Source: Magicicada septendecula (Eukaryota; Arthropoda; Insecta; Hemiptera; Cicadidae). From it: DNA of 64,000 nt. The translations under genes and the position numbers were made by a program. Positions 39,270-50,395 of this stretch are shown piece by piece (within the stretch, counting starts at the first letter, position 1; each line of letters begins with the position of its first letter). Below the pieces are notes generated by a model. That model was not told the DNA's origin, did no database searches, and was given only the letters and a program-made list of their open reading frames with translations. The stretch spans positions 255,605,542 through 255,669,541 of the forward strand of contig CM068375.1 of NCBI GenBank assembly GCA_034769895.1, in the 5' to 3' direction.

Positions 39270-39838
39270 CCCCCACCCCAAAAGGGCAACTTGGTTGCCT
39301 CACAGTTAAACTCAGGGAGGGTACCCTGCAGTGTACCCCACTTCCCAAAACAAGCTAGTGGTCTCGTGATTATGGCGGCCCAGCAGCACTCGCTCTCAGG
39401 AGAACAGAGGAACCTCACAACCGCGTCCATTCCCCATGTGACCCTCTCCGCCATGCCAACCCCACGGGACTGCCCCAACACGTCACCCTCTCCGGTGACC
39501 ATCACCTACTCCCACCGGTCCCACTCACATACCCGTCCTAAGACCAAACAAGGTATCTCCCACCTTGGTATGTGAGTGACCGCACTACTTCTCGTCCATC
39601 TCTTGGACCGACCAGCCACATGCACCCACAAGGCATCTCCATCCTTGCCATATGGCTGGCCCACATCCCTACACAAGGGCGGACGGCCCCGCTCAGCCAG
39701 ACAGAGAGGACCGCACCAAGGGCACGCGAACATTAATCTCATCTCCATTCTTACTTCACCAAAAAGGCCATAACTATATGGGGGGGGGGTTACTTCACCA
39801 CAGCACCATCGATACACCATATATATATATATATATAT
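39270..39838 (-). other. GC-rich 3' interior of the gag-only element
   Basis: C-rich on the plus strand, with several short overlapping open frames on both strands that share no protein motif. It ends in an AT microsatellite (39817-39838) into which the solo LTR is inserted. Confidence 0.6.
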
Positions 39839-42800
39839 TGTAGCATGACAGAAAATCCACTACTTATTAATTCATATAAAATAATAAAAATTAATTACAC
39901 CACATATGTTAATATAATATTGAATGAGAAGTAATGAAATCAAAGGAATAAACAACAATAAAATAAAAATCCTCATTACATTATATAAAAACCACTGTTA
40001 AAAAATCAAAGAAATTATTAAAAGCAACTCATATTATAAAATCAGGAATTTACCCAGGAAGCTAGGAGCAGTAAACAAATTAGATAACACAATATCAAGA
40101 AAAGAAAATCGGTTTAAGAGTGGCGAAACACCAAAATACCCCAAACACAAGAAGAAGGAAGAATAAAATTTGTGATCAGGAAGTAAACAATACCCTGAAA
40201 CCTTTAGCGAAGAGCAAAGTCAGTATCAGTAAATAAATTCGATGCTCCAAACTAAACATCAGTCGAGATAACACGAAGTACCTTGGTTTACCCAAGAGTG
40301 AAGAATGAAGACAAGAAGAAGGAAGACCAGAAGAAAGACAAGAGTGAAGAATGAAGACAAGAAAACAAGAAGAGAGGAAGAAATAGTATGAAAGAAACAC
40401 CGTTATAAAACCTATTATTAACTACCATCAACCCCAAACCCATAGAGACAATTAAAAAGAAAGTATAACATCCCAAAATCCTATAAAAATTGTAATTATT
40501 AAGAAATCAAAAGTGTTGTCTAGTATAATAAGAAGTGGACCAACTAAAGCTATTGTGTGATAAAGAAAACAAACAAGTCTTAACAGTCCATGATTACTAA
40601 AGGTCTGGTCTGAGATAATAAGACTCAAAATATCAGAACCACCAGTGAAAGTGAACTTGTGCAAGTGTTTTTGGAAATACAATAAACTTAAAGTTGGTGA
40701 TACTATGACTTATCAATATGCTATATAACAACTTTTATATTCAATAATACACATCATCATAAAATAATAAAATGGAAGATTTCCAATATTTTATTATTTT
40801 AATGTAACTCTGTTATTACAAGACATTTGTAAAAATGATAATAACTAGAGTATGGGTGGACATGTTTACTGATGAAGGGGATAATAGATAATAATGGTTT
40901 AGACCAGAAAGGACTGGCATTAATTTATGTTCATAGGTTTAAATTGTTTAAAATGGCTATTTGTTCACAGCCATGAACTCAATAGGTTTATAAGAATTTT
41001 TAGTAAATAAGATTTATATGTGTTTAAAATGAATTATGTTTGCCAAATAACAGCATACATACCATTAATAATGTTTCAGTAGGTATGCTGTGTTAATTAA
41101 AAAGGAGTTAAATGTATGTTTTCAAACCATGTCAGCAATATGTTCAATCTTAGAATGCTGAATGATGTTCATTATTATTTTTTTATATAACAGTAGTATT
41201 AATCAAATACTACACCTCACAATGGGTTTGTAAAACGTTTTATTTTCATGTAATAATAACTATGTAAAGTCAGAGGAGGAGTAGGATTAAATTTATTTGA
41301 GAAGGACAGAAATGTAAAATACTAAACTCTAGGCCATGTGGTGAATTCACAGAAGCCATATAAACCATTTAATTCACTTATAATTCATGTAAACTAGCAA
41401 GATTTAGGTAAGGTAAATCAGTTAACCACTACTGTGAATGATCCTATGAGTTAAAGTGATAATAAGGAAATATACCTTAAAATATTGTAAATTTTCAAAA
41501 TATATAAATTAATTAATTTTAAAGAGCAATGTCAAATTCAGAGATTAACATAAAAAACCAGTTCAAAGGTTCAATTTATATGTATTTAAGGAAAGGAAGA
41601 GAATATGACTAATTAAAATTTATTATAATAGTATTAATAACAATTAAAATGGCAGAAAAATTATATGAAGGCGGAAACCAATTTTTGAGCCTAGATTTCC
41701 AAAAAGAGAGAAATTTGGTAATTTCCACAAAATGTCAACAGATATGGACTATAATATATCAATTTAAAAGGAATGAGATGATTAAACCAATGATAAGGTT
41801 CATAATTCATGAAGGTGACGAATAAAATAAATAAATTCCATATACAATGTAATTTTGTATCATGTGTATGGGAAATCAAAATATTTTAACAATACTTTTT
41901 CAAAGATTAACTGGGCCAGATTGTGACTAACATGAAGGAAGTTAGTTTAGTCTTTTGTTGAATATCAAGCTGAATAGTTGTGTAATACCGTTAATTGTCA
42001 ATTGTTCCTTAAAACCGTGTAGAAAATGGTACTACGGTTACCTTCTAATATCAGTGTAACGAGAGTTAAATAAATTAAACATTTTTCTAACTAAAACTAC
42101 AGAAATTTTAGCGACAATAGTGAAAACTAACACCAAACTTCATTATACTAGTGATTTAAAACAGTAAAACAATATATCGGTGATAATTAACGCTACAAAT
42201 CATAATCACTTTTTGAGCAGTTAACCCACAGAAGTGAACACATATCAAATAACATAATTAACACAAGTATACACAGAACACTTCTTCAGAACACACCAAA
42301 CAACCTATTAGACAGATTACACCAGTGCGGGGACATTTCAAACATTTATGAAGGTAATTTTGCTGTGAGATTTTAACATAACGACATTCCCAATAACCTT
42401 GCCATATCTAGGAGCGGCCATCTTTGAAAAATACGAATCTCTGCCTTCCGCATCGAGTGACGTCAGAAGCTACATATGGTTTGATGATTCAACTTTTTTT
42501 AAACATTATATCAGAATTATTTAAATATTGTTAAATAATAATTATTGAAATTACTTTAATTGTTAATGTTATACTTTCTCGTTGACCCTTCTCCGACTAT
42601 TAATATAATCACTCCAAGAACCTTTTTTATATAATACTTGTAATAATTTTTTCCACTGTATGAACGAATCGATAATTCCCTGAGACGGAGTCGATAATTG
42701 CTCCCAATCGATTAAAATCGATTATTTAATAAATTTGTTTATAAATCCATTTATTTCAATTGTTTGTATCTATTATTATTTCACATGCTAATTTAAGGTT

Positions 42801-43135
42801 TATTTATTAATGCAACGAGACTTCAAGAAGAAGAAAAATTAATTAACAGCGAGATATTGGACCAGCACTAAACATCATAAATCGATTGCTGACCGGAGTT
42901 AATCTGATTAACTCCAGACTTGGTTCAGATCTTCCAGAAGTGCTCAATGATTAATAAATACCTTCTTAATGATTAAAATTTTTAACAGAACATTAAACAG
43001 GATTATTTCACAATTACAGACATTAAATAAAACATAAACAAAATTTTTTTTTATTGAAGACATTTTTTTTTAAATATAATTTTTTCTCTATTATTTTTTT
43101 TTTGTAAAGACCGCATACAGGGTCAATTTGTTACA
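39839..43135 (+). mobile_element. Solo LTR (3.3 kb) related to the 14-kb element
   Basis: Starts TGTAGCATGACAG and ends TTGTTACA, as the 14-kb element's LTRs do. The order of composition blocks is the same, including a GAAGAAGGAAGAC-rich stretch (40310-40380), ACCCAGGAAG near 40050 and an AATCGATT region near 42710. The target duplication is ATAT (39835-39838, 43136-43139) inside an AT repeat. No interior is left, as expected from recombination between two LTRs. It is clearly diverged from the LTR pair at 20168, so it is a sister subfamily. Confidence 0.85.
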
Positions 43136-43139
43136 ATAT

Positions 43140-43661
43140 ATATATATACACCACCTAGTTTTATCTCAAAATAAACACCATGGTAAACAACCGGGGAATC
43201 CGGCATGGCTCGGACCCTATAATGAACAACATCAATATCAACAACTATTAACAACCAACAACAGCACACCATCACTCCATCTAACCTCTCCCGACAGGGG
43301 AAACTGACGATCTCAAAGACCACGACAAACTAAGGGCACTCTCCAACTCTCTAACTTTCTCCATGATAACCTTTCTCAACAGGGGAAACCGACAATCTCG
43401 AGGACCACAATCTAATCACTTCCGGCAAGTCTCTCTAACTCCTTTTGATAGATTTTTTTACTAAGGGGAGGGGTAGGAAAATCGGGAAGATGAAACGGGG
43501 CAAGGATCATTAAAGGGTCAATATCTAGGACTAAGGGTAAGGACATGGCTCCCTCCGGAAATAAGGATGAATGGAGGAAACCAAGGCTCGCGTGGGCAGG
43601 GGCGCAACCCTGAAATAGATGAACACCACTGGGACTGTGGGGAACATCTACCCGCTACCCG
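43140..43661 (-). other. Interior DNA after the gag-like frame
   Basis: Non-coding interior of the gag-only element between its stop codon and the solo LTR. Contains repeated CTCTCCCGACAGGGGAAAC-like segments (about 43290 and 43370). Confidence 0.55.
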
Positions 43662-45650
43662 TTAACCTCTTCTTCTTACCTTTCTGTGACGGAACTTAGT
43701 GACTCTTTCCTTCTGGACACCACTCTCGGCGAAATTATTTCGTGTTGAGCTGTACTGACTGGTTTCTTCGGAATCAGAATCAAGGCAACTTACCTCACTA
43801 CTTTGACTCCGCTTTGGATTATGCTCATCATCTAACTCCTCTACTTGTCTTTCTTCCAATCCTTCCTTCTCTTCCTGCTCTTCTAGAATTTCCCCTTTTT
43901 CATCCCCATAATCCAAATCAACCTCGTGACACTGCACCTCCTCATCATCTTCCAGTTGCTCGTCTGATCCATCTTTAACCGCATCGTCCCTCAGCTCCTC
44001 ACCAATTTCTTCATCACATTGGTCACCAGCCGCTTCACAAACTTCTTCGCTAACCTCCTCTCCATCACATCCACTACCACCATCCGAACACTGCACATCT
44101 TCATCCTCTAGTTGCTCACCTGGTCCGCATGATACTTCTTCCCGTTCCTCGGAATCCTCAACACTACTCACAGAAGGCATCTGCACATCTTCACACACTA
44201 CATCATTCTCACTCGCACACTCCACGACGCTGCCACCAAATTTCTCCTCAACTTCGACCTCATCTACTTCTACCACACTTGCGGCATGAACATTCCCTTG
44301 TCCATCCACAACCCCAGAAACACTTGCAGCCCGGACATCCCTGTGTCCATCTGCAACTTCAGACTCTACAGTCTCCCTAACACCTACAACTATACCTTCC
44401 TGTGCAGCATCCGCAGACCGCTCTTCTGCCTCTTCTGTCGATTCCACTCCTTCACCACTTTCAGCAACTACAACGTCCTCAACCTTTTCCACCCTGGAAT
44501 CCAGCTGTCCAGGTTCATGTGCAATGACTAAATTAATTTCTATTGGCAATGGCAAAGCTACACTCTCAAGTGACTTCTCACATCCCGGCGTAGGCAATGA
44601 TGATGTTACCGGATCTGGATCCCTCACGAACGATACCGGGACAAATTCTGCGGCCTCTGGATTCAACCATGACGTCCTCTTTGAGTCCGGTAATTCAGTA
44701 TCAACAGACATTTTCTTGTCGTCTTGTATTGATCCCACGAAGTAATTCCGCTCTTCTACTTCTGCTTCACCTTCTTCATTCACTACTCTCTTAGGCACTG
44801 GTAATTCCTCTGGAACCCTTAAAGTCTCACTTTTCTCCAAATAAGAATGACGCCTACTTACAGGCTCCCTACTTGCCGATGTTTGTTCCCTAACATAATT
44901 TCTTCTTCCCCTGTTAAATTCATACTTCTTTTCTTTCTCTGCTGTAACTGTTGTTACCGTCTTCACACTTGCCACCCCCTTGTAGCCTCCATTACTTCCG
45001 GAATATTCAGGCTTTCTAAGCGTCTCTTGTGTTCTCCTCCAACCACCATGTTTGTCCTTTTTAGATCTTCCTAACAAACCACTGGAGTATTGGACATCTG
45101 CGGCATCTCTTCCCCGGGACTCGTCAACCTCCTGGACCGTTCTTGAAACCCCACACAGCCGTTCAAGGTCTGCGAATACCAAACGAGATCTCTCTTGGGG
45201 ATTCAGTCCTTCCAGAATCGCTTGTATAACTTCTGTCTCGGGCAACCTCAACCTTAACACCTGGGCAGCTTTCCGTATATCGTGCACGAAGTCCCCTAAC
45301 GCCTCTCCGTTGGCCTGTAGGCGATTGAATTTTTCAAACTTAAGCTGGGCACATCGTCGAATGGGTAGGAAGAAGTTCAACACCTCCCCATGAAAAGCAT
45401 CAACACTGTCACCCCGACGCAGAGTGTTGGTGACCAGCTCAGCCAACGTACCCCGGCAATACGGGTATATAAGGGACAAGAGGACATCATCGGACAGCCC
45501 CGGAAAATCCGCCAACTCCAGGACGATGTCCAGAAAAACCAACAATTTGCCCTCATCTTCTCCATCCACCACCGGAAGTCTCTGGAGGATGCCGGAAATA
45601 GGGTTGGGTAGTCTCTGGTAACCTACCCCCGCCAGAATCACACAATACAC
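43662..45650 (-). CDS. gag: Gag-like protein of the gag-only element (662 codons)
   Basis: One long open minus-strand frame. Residues about 30-170 resemble the retrotransposon Gag capsid fold (helical; YPYCRGTLAELVTN, FHGEVLNFFLPI, KFEKFNRLQANGEALGDFV, EGLNPQERSRLVF). A basic, low-complexity part follows (about 200-290, EFNRGRRNYVRE). Then comes an exceptionally long acidic part rich in E, D, V and S (about 290-640), and a short basic end (RHRKVRRRG). There is no zinc knuckle and no pol domain. Its job would be to make particles, with enzymes supplied by another element. The frame opens without an ATG, directly after a pyrimidine-rich stretch ending TTAG, so how translation begins is not clear. 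The long acidic tail is unlike usual nucleocapsids. Confidence 0.7.
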   Translation of the reverse strand: MYCVILAGVGYQRLPNPISGILQRLPVVDGEDEGKLLVFLDIVLELADFPGLSDDVLLSLIYPYCRGTLAELVTNTLRRGDSVDAFHGEVLNFFLPIRRCAQLKFEKFNRLQANGEALGDFVHDIRKAAQVLRLRLPETEVIQAILEGLNPQERSRLVFADLERLCGVSRTVQEVDESRGRDAADVQYSSGLLGRSKKDKHGGWRRTQETLRKPEYSGSNGGYKGVASVKTVTTVTAEKEKKYEFNRGRRNYVREQTSASREPVSRRHSYLEKSETLRVPEELPVPKRVVNEEGEAEVEERNYFVGSIQDDKKMSVDTELPDSKRTSWLNPEAAEFVPVSFVRDPDPVTSSLPTPGCEKSLESVALPLPIEINLVIAHEPGQLDSRVEKVEDVVVAESGEGVESTEEAEERSADAAQEGIVVGVRETVESEVADGHRDVRAASVSGVVDGQGNVHAASVVEVDEVEVEEKFGGSVVECASENDVVCEDVQMPSVSSVEDSEEREEVSCGPGEQLEDEDVQCSDGGSGCDGEEVSEEVCEAAGDQCDEEIGEELRDDAVKDGSDEQLEDDEEVQCHEVDLDYGDEKGEILEEQEEKEGLEERQVEELDDEHNPKRSQSSEVSCLDSDSEETSQYSSTRNNFAESGVQKERVTKFRHRKVRRRG

Positions 45651-46241
45651 CTAACACAAAAACATGACTTACAAAAAGGAAAAACTTGAGTACTGTTCTT
45701 CCATCAAGTGGACCCCCGGGTTTCCTAGCGCTGCGAAAACCTGACCCGCTCCAGAACTAACTCTCCGTCAGTCGCCAGACTCGAAAGAAGAAACGACATC
45801 AGACACTAACACCAACATACAATCCACACCACCAAACACTAATCACAACATACGACACTTCAACTAAGACATTATCACAATTGCAGTCGGACGGTACCGA
45901 CTTCCAGTCGGGCCATACCGCATCCCGCTAACCGCACGCGCTATTACTTTCATACAATAAATAAGGGGGCCCATCCCCACGCGATCTCCGGTAAGGTCCA
46001 ATCTCAAAAACAACAAAACCCAACTACAACACATGCCCGTGGCGGCACCAGGTTTACAATTCAAATCACCTAGCAATAATTCATACATAGTACATATATA
46101 TACCTACATAGGATGTCAACCCTGCCATTGCATCTATCTATTATTATTTTCGAGTGTTTTCAAATATTATTGTATTTGCCAAACTATTTCCGAGTTTGCA
46201 AGCCCCATCACACCAAAGGACCCAAGGGTTCAACCCTAGAA

Positions 46242-46263
46242 TGAACCACGCTCTCTGCTACCA
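46242..46263 (-). other. Primer-binding site of the gag-only element
   Basis: Minus-strand TGGTAGCAGAGAGCGTGGTT, 2 nt inside the 5' LTR. It is the complement of a tRNA 3' end with CCA. It belongs to a different tRNA class from the TGGCGC sites of the other elements here. Confidence 0.65.
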
Positions 46264-46265
46264 TT

Positions 46266-48908
46266 TGTAACCCCTCTTTCCTTTCATGCTTTTTATATAT
46301 AGAAAACAAACTTCTTTTTTTTATTTCTCTTTTTATTATTTTTTTTTTATTGAAAGAGAGGCCACAAGTTATTTAGAACTAGGCAAGAGCCTAGAGAAGC
46401 CAAAAATGCGCTGGGTCCAGTATGATGGGACTTGCAAATGAAACTCTGCTCTAAGATAACAATAACAGGATTTATTGCATTCTGCTTTGTACAAGATATG
46501 CGCCCTTGAAAAAGTAAGATCATATTACAAGTGTTTCATAATCAAGAATAGCTCACTTCCAAAACCCCCAATCGTTATTATAATTCCATTAGACATAGGT
46601 ATCGCCAAATAGTTGAGCTTGAATAATCATGGCGCATAAATAATAATAATGTAAAATGGCGCATAGTCTCGACCCTCCCAGTAAATTACACAAATCATAA
46701 CATGATATAAATATATATAGGCATAATCAAGTATAACAATCCAACAATCACATAAGGCATATAACACAACATATAATTAACAAAGATACACATTTACATA
46801 TAAATGGCACACCACATGTTCACCTGGTTAACAGCGTATATTTTGTCATCATACACCCTCAACCCTCTTATTCAGATCACGTATCCGGCCCACCATAAAT
46901 TTTCAATTAATAAACTCAAACCCAACTAATAAATCCCAAAAGAGTAAAGTAGACATGCCCCAAAATTCTAAGTATATGAACAGCCAAAGTCAATGTGACT
47001 AAACAGTCCGAACGGCACACAAGTACCAAGCAAAGTTAATTATCAATTTCGGATCCCAACAATGATAATAATAATAAGTGCCATCATGAGGTCAACATGG
47101 ATGCCCGGTTGTATAACTGCATTTCTCATTTCCTTTATTTTCCTGACAAAAAATTTGCAAAAACAGTGGAACGTGATCACCCATAAATACTTATAACTGG
47201 TACTGATTTGTCTTGCATTCTTTAACATTCATTAATTAATTGGCATTATGAGCAATAAAAGTTTAACAATTATTGTGCTGGCTATGGCAAAATTTAATGG
47301 TTACAAAATTAGCTGAACAGTAAAATTGAATTTCCAAAAGCAGAATCTATGTAATTAATGTACTAAAACATGCTTAAGGTGTTCCTTAAAAAAAATCCAC
47401 TTGGCCTCAGGCACGGTCATGCGCCCGGACGAGATCCAGCAAAATATGACATGATACAGTCCTGTAGTGAACAGCACCTACAGGTGTCGTCCACATGTTA
47501 AAACACCTCCCCGACCTTTAAATTAATAATCCAAAACACAACCCAATTAACTGAAAAAATAATTAACCATAAAATTTCCCGACGGGGACAGATACATCCG
47601 TACATGCATGCTTAACACAGAAATAATTTAGTGGCCGGAAATGCCGACCATATTTACAGAAAACTCACATCAACTCGGGTGATGCATGACCCTGGCTGAG
47701 TTTACAATTCTCTGAATGAGATAAACATTAATATGTTATTGAGGCGTAAGCCTTAATAAAAAACAATGACAAAGTAACATGTAAACCCAATTGTCCCGTT
47801 GGACTTGCCCGGAACTAAGTCCCCAAACTGGAGCACCTCCACAAGTGTCTCAAAAAGAGTTTATCAGCCACAAACATTTTGTTCAAAAAAGCTTAAATGT
47901 CACCTGGTTAGCAGTATATGGGTAGAGGATCTGGTCGAGTGTGTCCGTCCATCCGGGCTGACAGCTGACGGAAGTCGGAATCTATATCATGGAAAGCAGG
48001 TATTCGGCCATCCTCTGGAGCGAGACAGATTATCGTTTACATCGGAAACCCTGCACAATTATATCTGTGATTACTTACAGGTTTAATAAACCACACTACC
48101 TCATTTACCCAGCTGAACCCACATTTCGTGACCTGCCCAGTTTACAATCTCCGAAATTTCACTTACGTATTGAACCCCATTGAATCAAATAAATCACTTC
48201 AAAATAACACCTTTAAATATTATAATCTATAATATATCCAAATATAGTCATTCAACATAATAATCATTTCAAATAAATAGTTATTCACAAGTTTTTGTGA
48301 AGCACTTAACCCCCCCCCCTGACAGGAACTAGCAAACTTTAACAAGTTCGTGATGTGCAATCATCTCAGAAAAATGACTGACTTACGCCCCATTCTAATT
48401 TAATGAATTGAGTATTATTATTATTACATTATTAATGAGATAATGGGTTAATATCTGTTAGCCAGCGTTAACATTGAAAGATACATAAACCAAGTTAACC
48501 TGTTGGCTGCCACGTGCTGATAAATTACTGCAATACCTATCGCCCTGCATCTGCGTTAATATTAATTTATTTTTATGAATTAGTAAGTTATATATATATC
48601 TTAACACACTTACCGGAAGGTCGCGTAGACTTCTACTTATACATAGTAGCAGATAGTAGACAAAATTTTACATCGCTGCTGTCAACCAGACCCGGACCTT
48701 AATACGTTGAATGCTACAATTGAACTGAACTGACCAGCGGCCGAAAAAATAGTATGAAGCGCTGGACACAGAGAGCGTGCGGATCGGCCCAGTGGCCAGA
48801 TGACGGACGTACGTAAATTCTTACGTAAACCCTTACGTTAATAAATACGTAATTTAATAATTCCACTATAAAAAAAACACCGCCGAGTTTTTCCCAAAAC
48901 ACGGCACA
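46266..48908 (-). repeat. 5' LTR (right) of the gag-only element
   Basis: 2643 bp, near-identical to 36614-39269. Followed on the plus strand by ATAG and then by the integrase sequence of the outer element. Confidence 0.9.
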
Positions 48909-48912
48909 ATAG

Positions 48913-49860
48913 TAATTCAAACGATGTTTCCCATCTCCACATATGTGTGTTGGTTAGGTAGTTTGGCTGTCTGGCAGGTGTGGCAGGTACGAAGTATTGA
49001 TTTAACTTTTCTGGCCATGCTTGTCCATATAAAATCTTCCTGCAGTGTCAGGTAGCATTTGTAAGCACCGGCATGAGCAAGGCATTCATGGCATGCCCAT
49101 GTTAGTTCCTCAATGAGATGGTCGGGAACCACAATTTTCCATTGTCCGTCAATCAGCTTGTACAAAATATTGTTAACAATCTGGAACATTGGACTTTGTG
49201 TAATCTGTATGTCGTTTATTATTTTTCTAATTTTGTCATCACGTTGTAGTTCAACATCTATGTTCCTTAAATAAGTTTTAATTTCATTTGGTAAAGCATA
49301 CTTTATCGCCAAGATTTGTATTTCATTCTTATCTGCCGAATGAGTTTCCTGATGAACAGGTGGATAACGACTCAAAGTATCCGCCAACTTGTTGTCGCTA
49401 GCTTTGCAACCTACTTAATGCTAAAATCATATTCCTGCATAGCCATTATCCATCGTGACATTCGGGCATTTGCAAGTTTACACTTTAATAAAAACGACAA
49501 AGCTTGGTTATCCGATAAAATTTCAAAATGCTTACCTACTAAATAATACCTAAACTTACTAACACAGTATACTATAGCTAAAATTTCTTTTTCGGCAGTA
49601 AAATAGTTTCGCTCAGCGTCTTTTAACGACCGATTTACATGGGCGATGACTTTAAGATCACCATTCTTATTTTTTTGATATAAAATTCCACCAACGGCAT
49701 AATCCGAAGCATCACAGTTAAGAACATATGTTCCTTCCTTCCCCGGGTGAAACACGTGTAGATTTTCTTTAAATAAGGCCTTCACCGCAATAAGTAGATT
49801 TTCAACTATAATGTCTGTAGCGGCAAGGGACATTTCACTATTGTGGATGCCTAGAGTAAA
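48913..49860 (-). pseudogene. RNase H and integrase N-terminal part of the outer element
   Basis: Minus strand. RNase H segments NCDASDYAVGGILYQK, AERNYFTAEKEILAIVY, ILSDNQALSFLLKCKL and MADTLSRYP are followed by the integrase zinc part (EELTWACHECLAHAGAYKCY...CHTCQTAK). The match with the element at 55114 is close throughout (TWACHESLAHAGPYRCY...CHECQTAK). The catalytic core continues at 36613 beyond the nested element. The copy stops around 49860, and upstream RT and gag are not present. Broken. Confidence 0.85.
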
Positions 49861-50212
49861 AAGTTCCTGAAATTTTTATTTGTAGTTTGAATATATCACA
49901 TTATATATCAAATTAAAGATAACATTCTGGAGAATACAATAAGAAACATAAATGTAATGTACTGGATGTTGTACAATTTTATGACCTTTTTGTGGAAGGA
50001 AAATATATTTTTATAATTGACACACGCCAGAAAAAAATAGTGGACCTCACCAGTGGGTCTTTCGTTATATACAAAACATTTTTGAAAATGTAATTTTTTA
50101 GATCAAAACAAAAATACTGCAAAAAAGTATTGAAACTTTATGAACATAGGCAAATTTTTATTATAACTGTATAACAGGAAATGCAGTTCCAGTTCCAGTT
50201 TCAGAGTGTTAG
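49861..50212. other. Spacer between outer element and Penelope element
   Basis: AT-rich, no gene or repeat recognised. Confidence 0.5.
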
Positions 50213-50395
50213 AATTCCTTCATTCTTGGATTTCGTTGTCCATGACGTGTCCGTTACTTAACTAAATATCACTATAATATTGACGACTCGGAACACTAAG
50301 TTTTTTATAAGTAAAAACGTAAAGTTTTACCTTACAGCCTAAACCGGCTTTCACCTATAGAAGGCTTCATCAGAGGCTGTCGTTAGTAGCGCTGT

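Larger units (their letters stand above)
36614..48908 (-). mobile_element. 12.3-kb gag-only LTR retrotransposon nested in the outer integrase
   Basis: LTRs at 36614-39269 (2656 bp) and 46266-48908 (2643 bp), near-identical, run from TGTAACCCC to GCACA as read on the plus strand. The target duplication is ATAG (36610-36613, 48909-48912), and the flanking integrase sequence resumes across it. On the minus strand the order is 5' LTR (right), primer site, long gag-like frame, a foreign solo LTR, GC-rich 3' DNA, a GGGGTGGGGG purine tract and 3' LTR (left). No protease, RT or integrase was found in the 3.7 kb of its own interior, so it is non-autonomous. By the similarity of its LTRs it is young. 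It looks structurally whole for a gag-only element. Confidence 0.9.
20098..49860 (-). mobile_element. Outer Ty3/gypsy element, broken, hosting two nested LTR elements
   Basis: A minus-strand fossil element. Its 3' LTR, read on the plus strand, starts TGACAAAACATATG at 20098, is interrupted at 20168 by the 14-kb element, resumes at 34230 and ends near 35374. A purine tract lies just inside at about 35380-35393. Integrase and RNase H parts follow on the minus strand in two blocks (35896-36613 and 48913-49860) separated by the 12.3-kb gag-only element. Without the insertions the LTR is about 1.2 kb, close to the net length of the solo LTR at 59457, and the two share segments such as TATAGTAATAA/TATACTAATAA and ATTGGGTATTAATTTAAT/ATGGGTATCAATTTAAT. 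Gag, protease and most of the reverse transcriptase are not seen and no second LTR is present. The copy is heavily broken and is the oldest layer of the nest. Confidence 0.65.

Noticed and set aside
39227-39843. Cluster of overlapping GC-rich open frames
   Set aside because: Both strands are open because the DNA is GC-rich and stop-poor. No motif, and the position is the 3' interior of the gag-only element.
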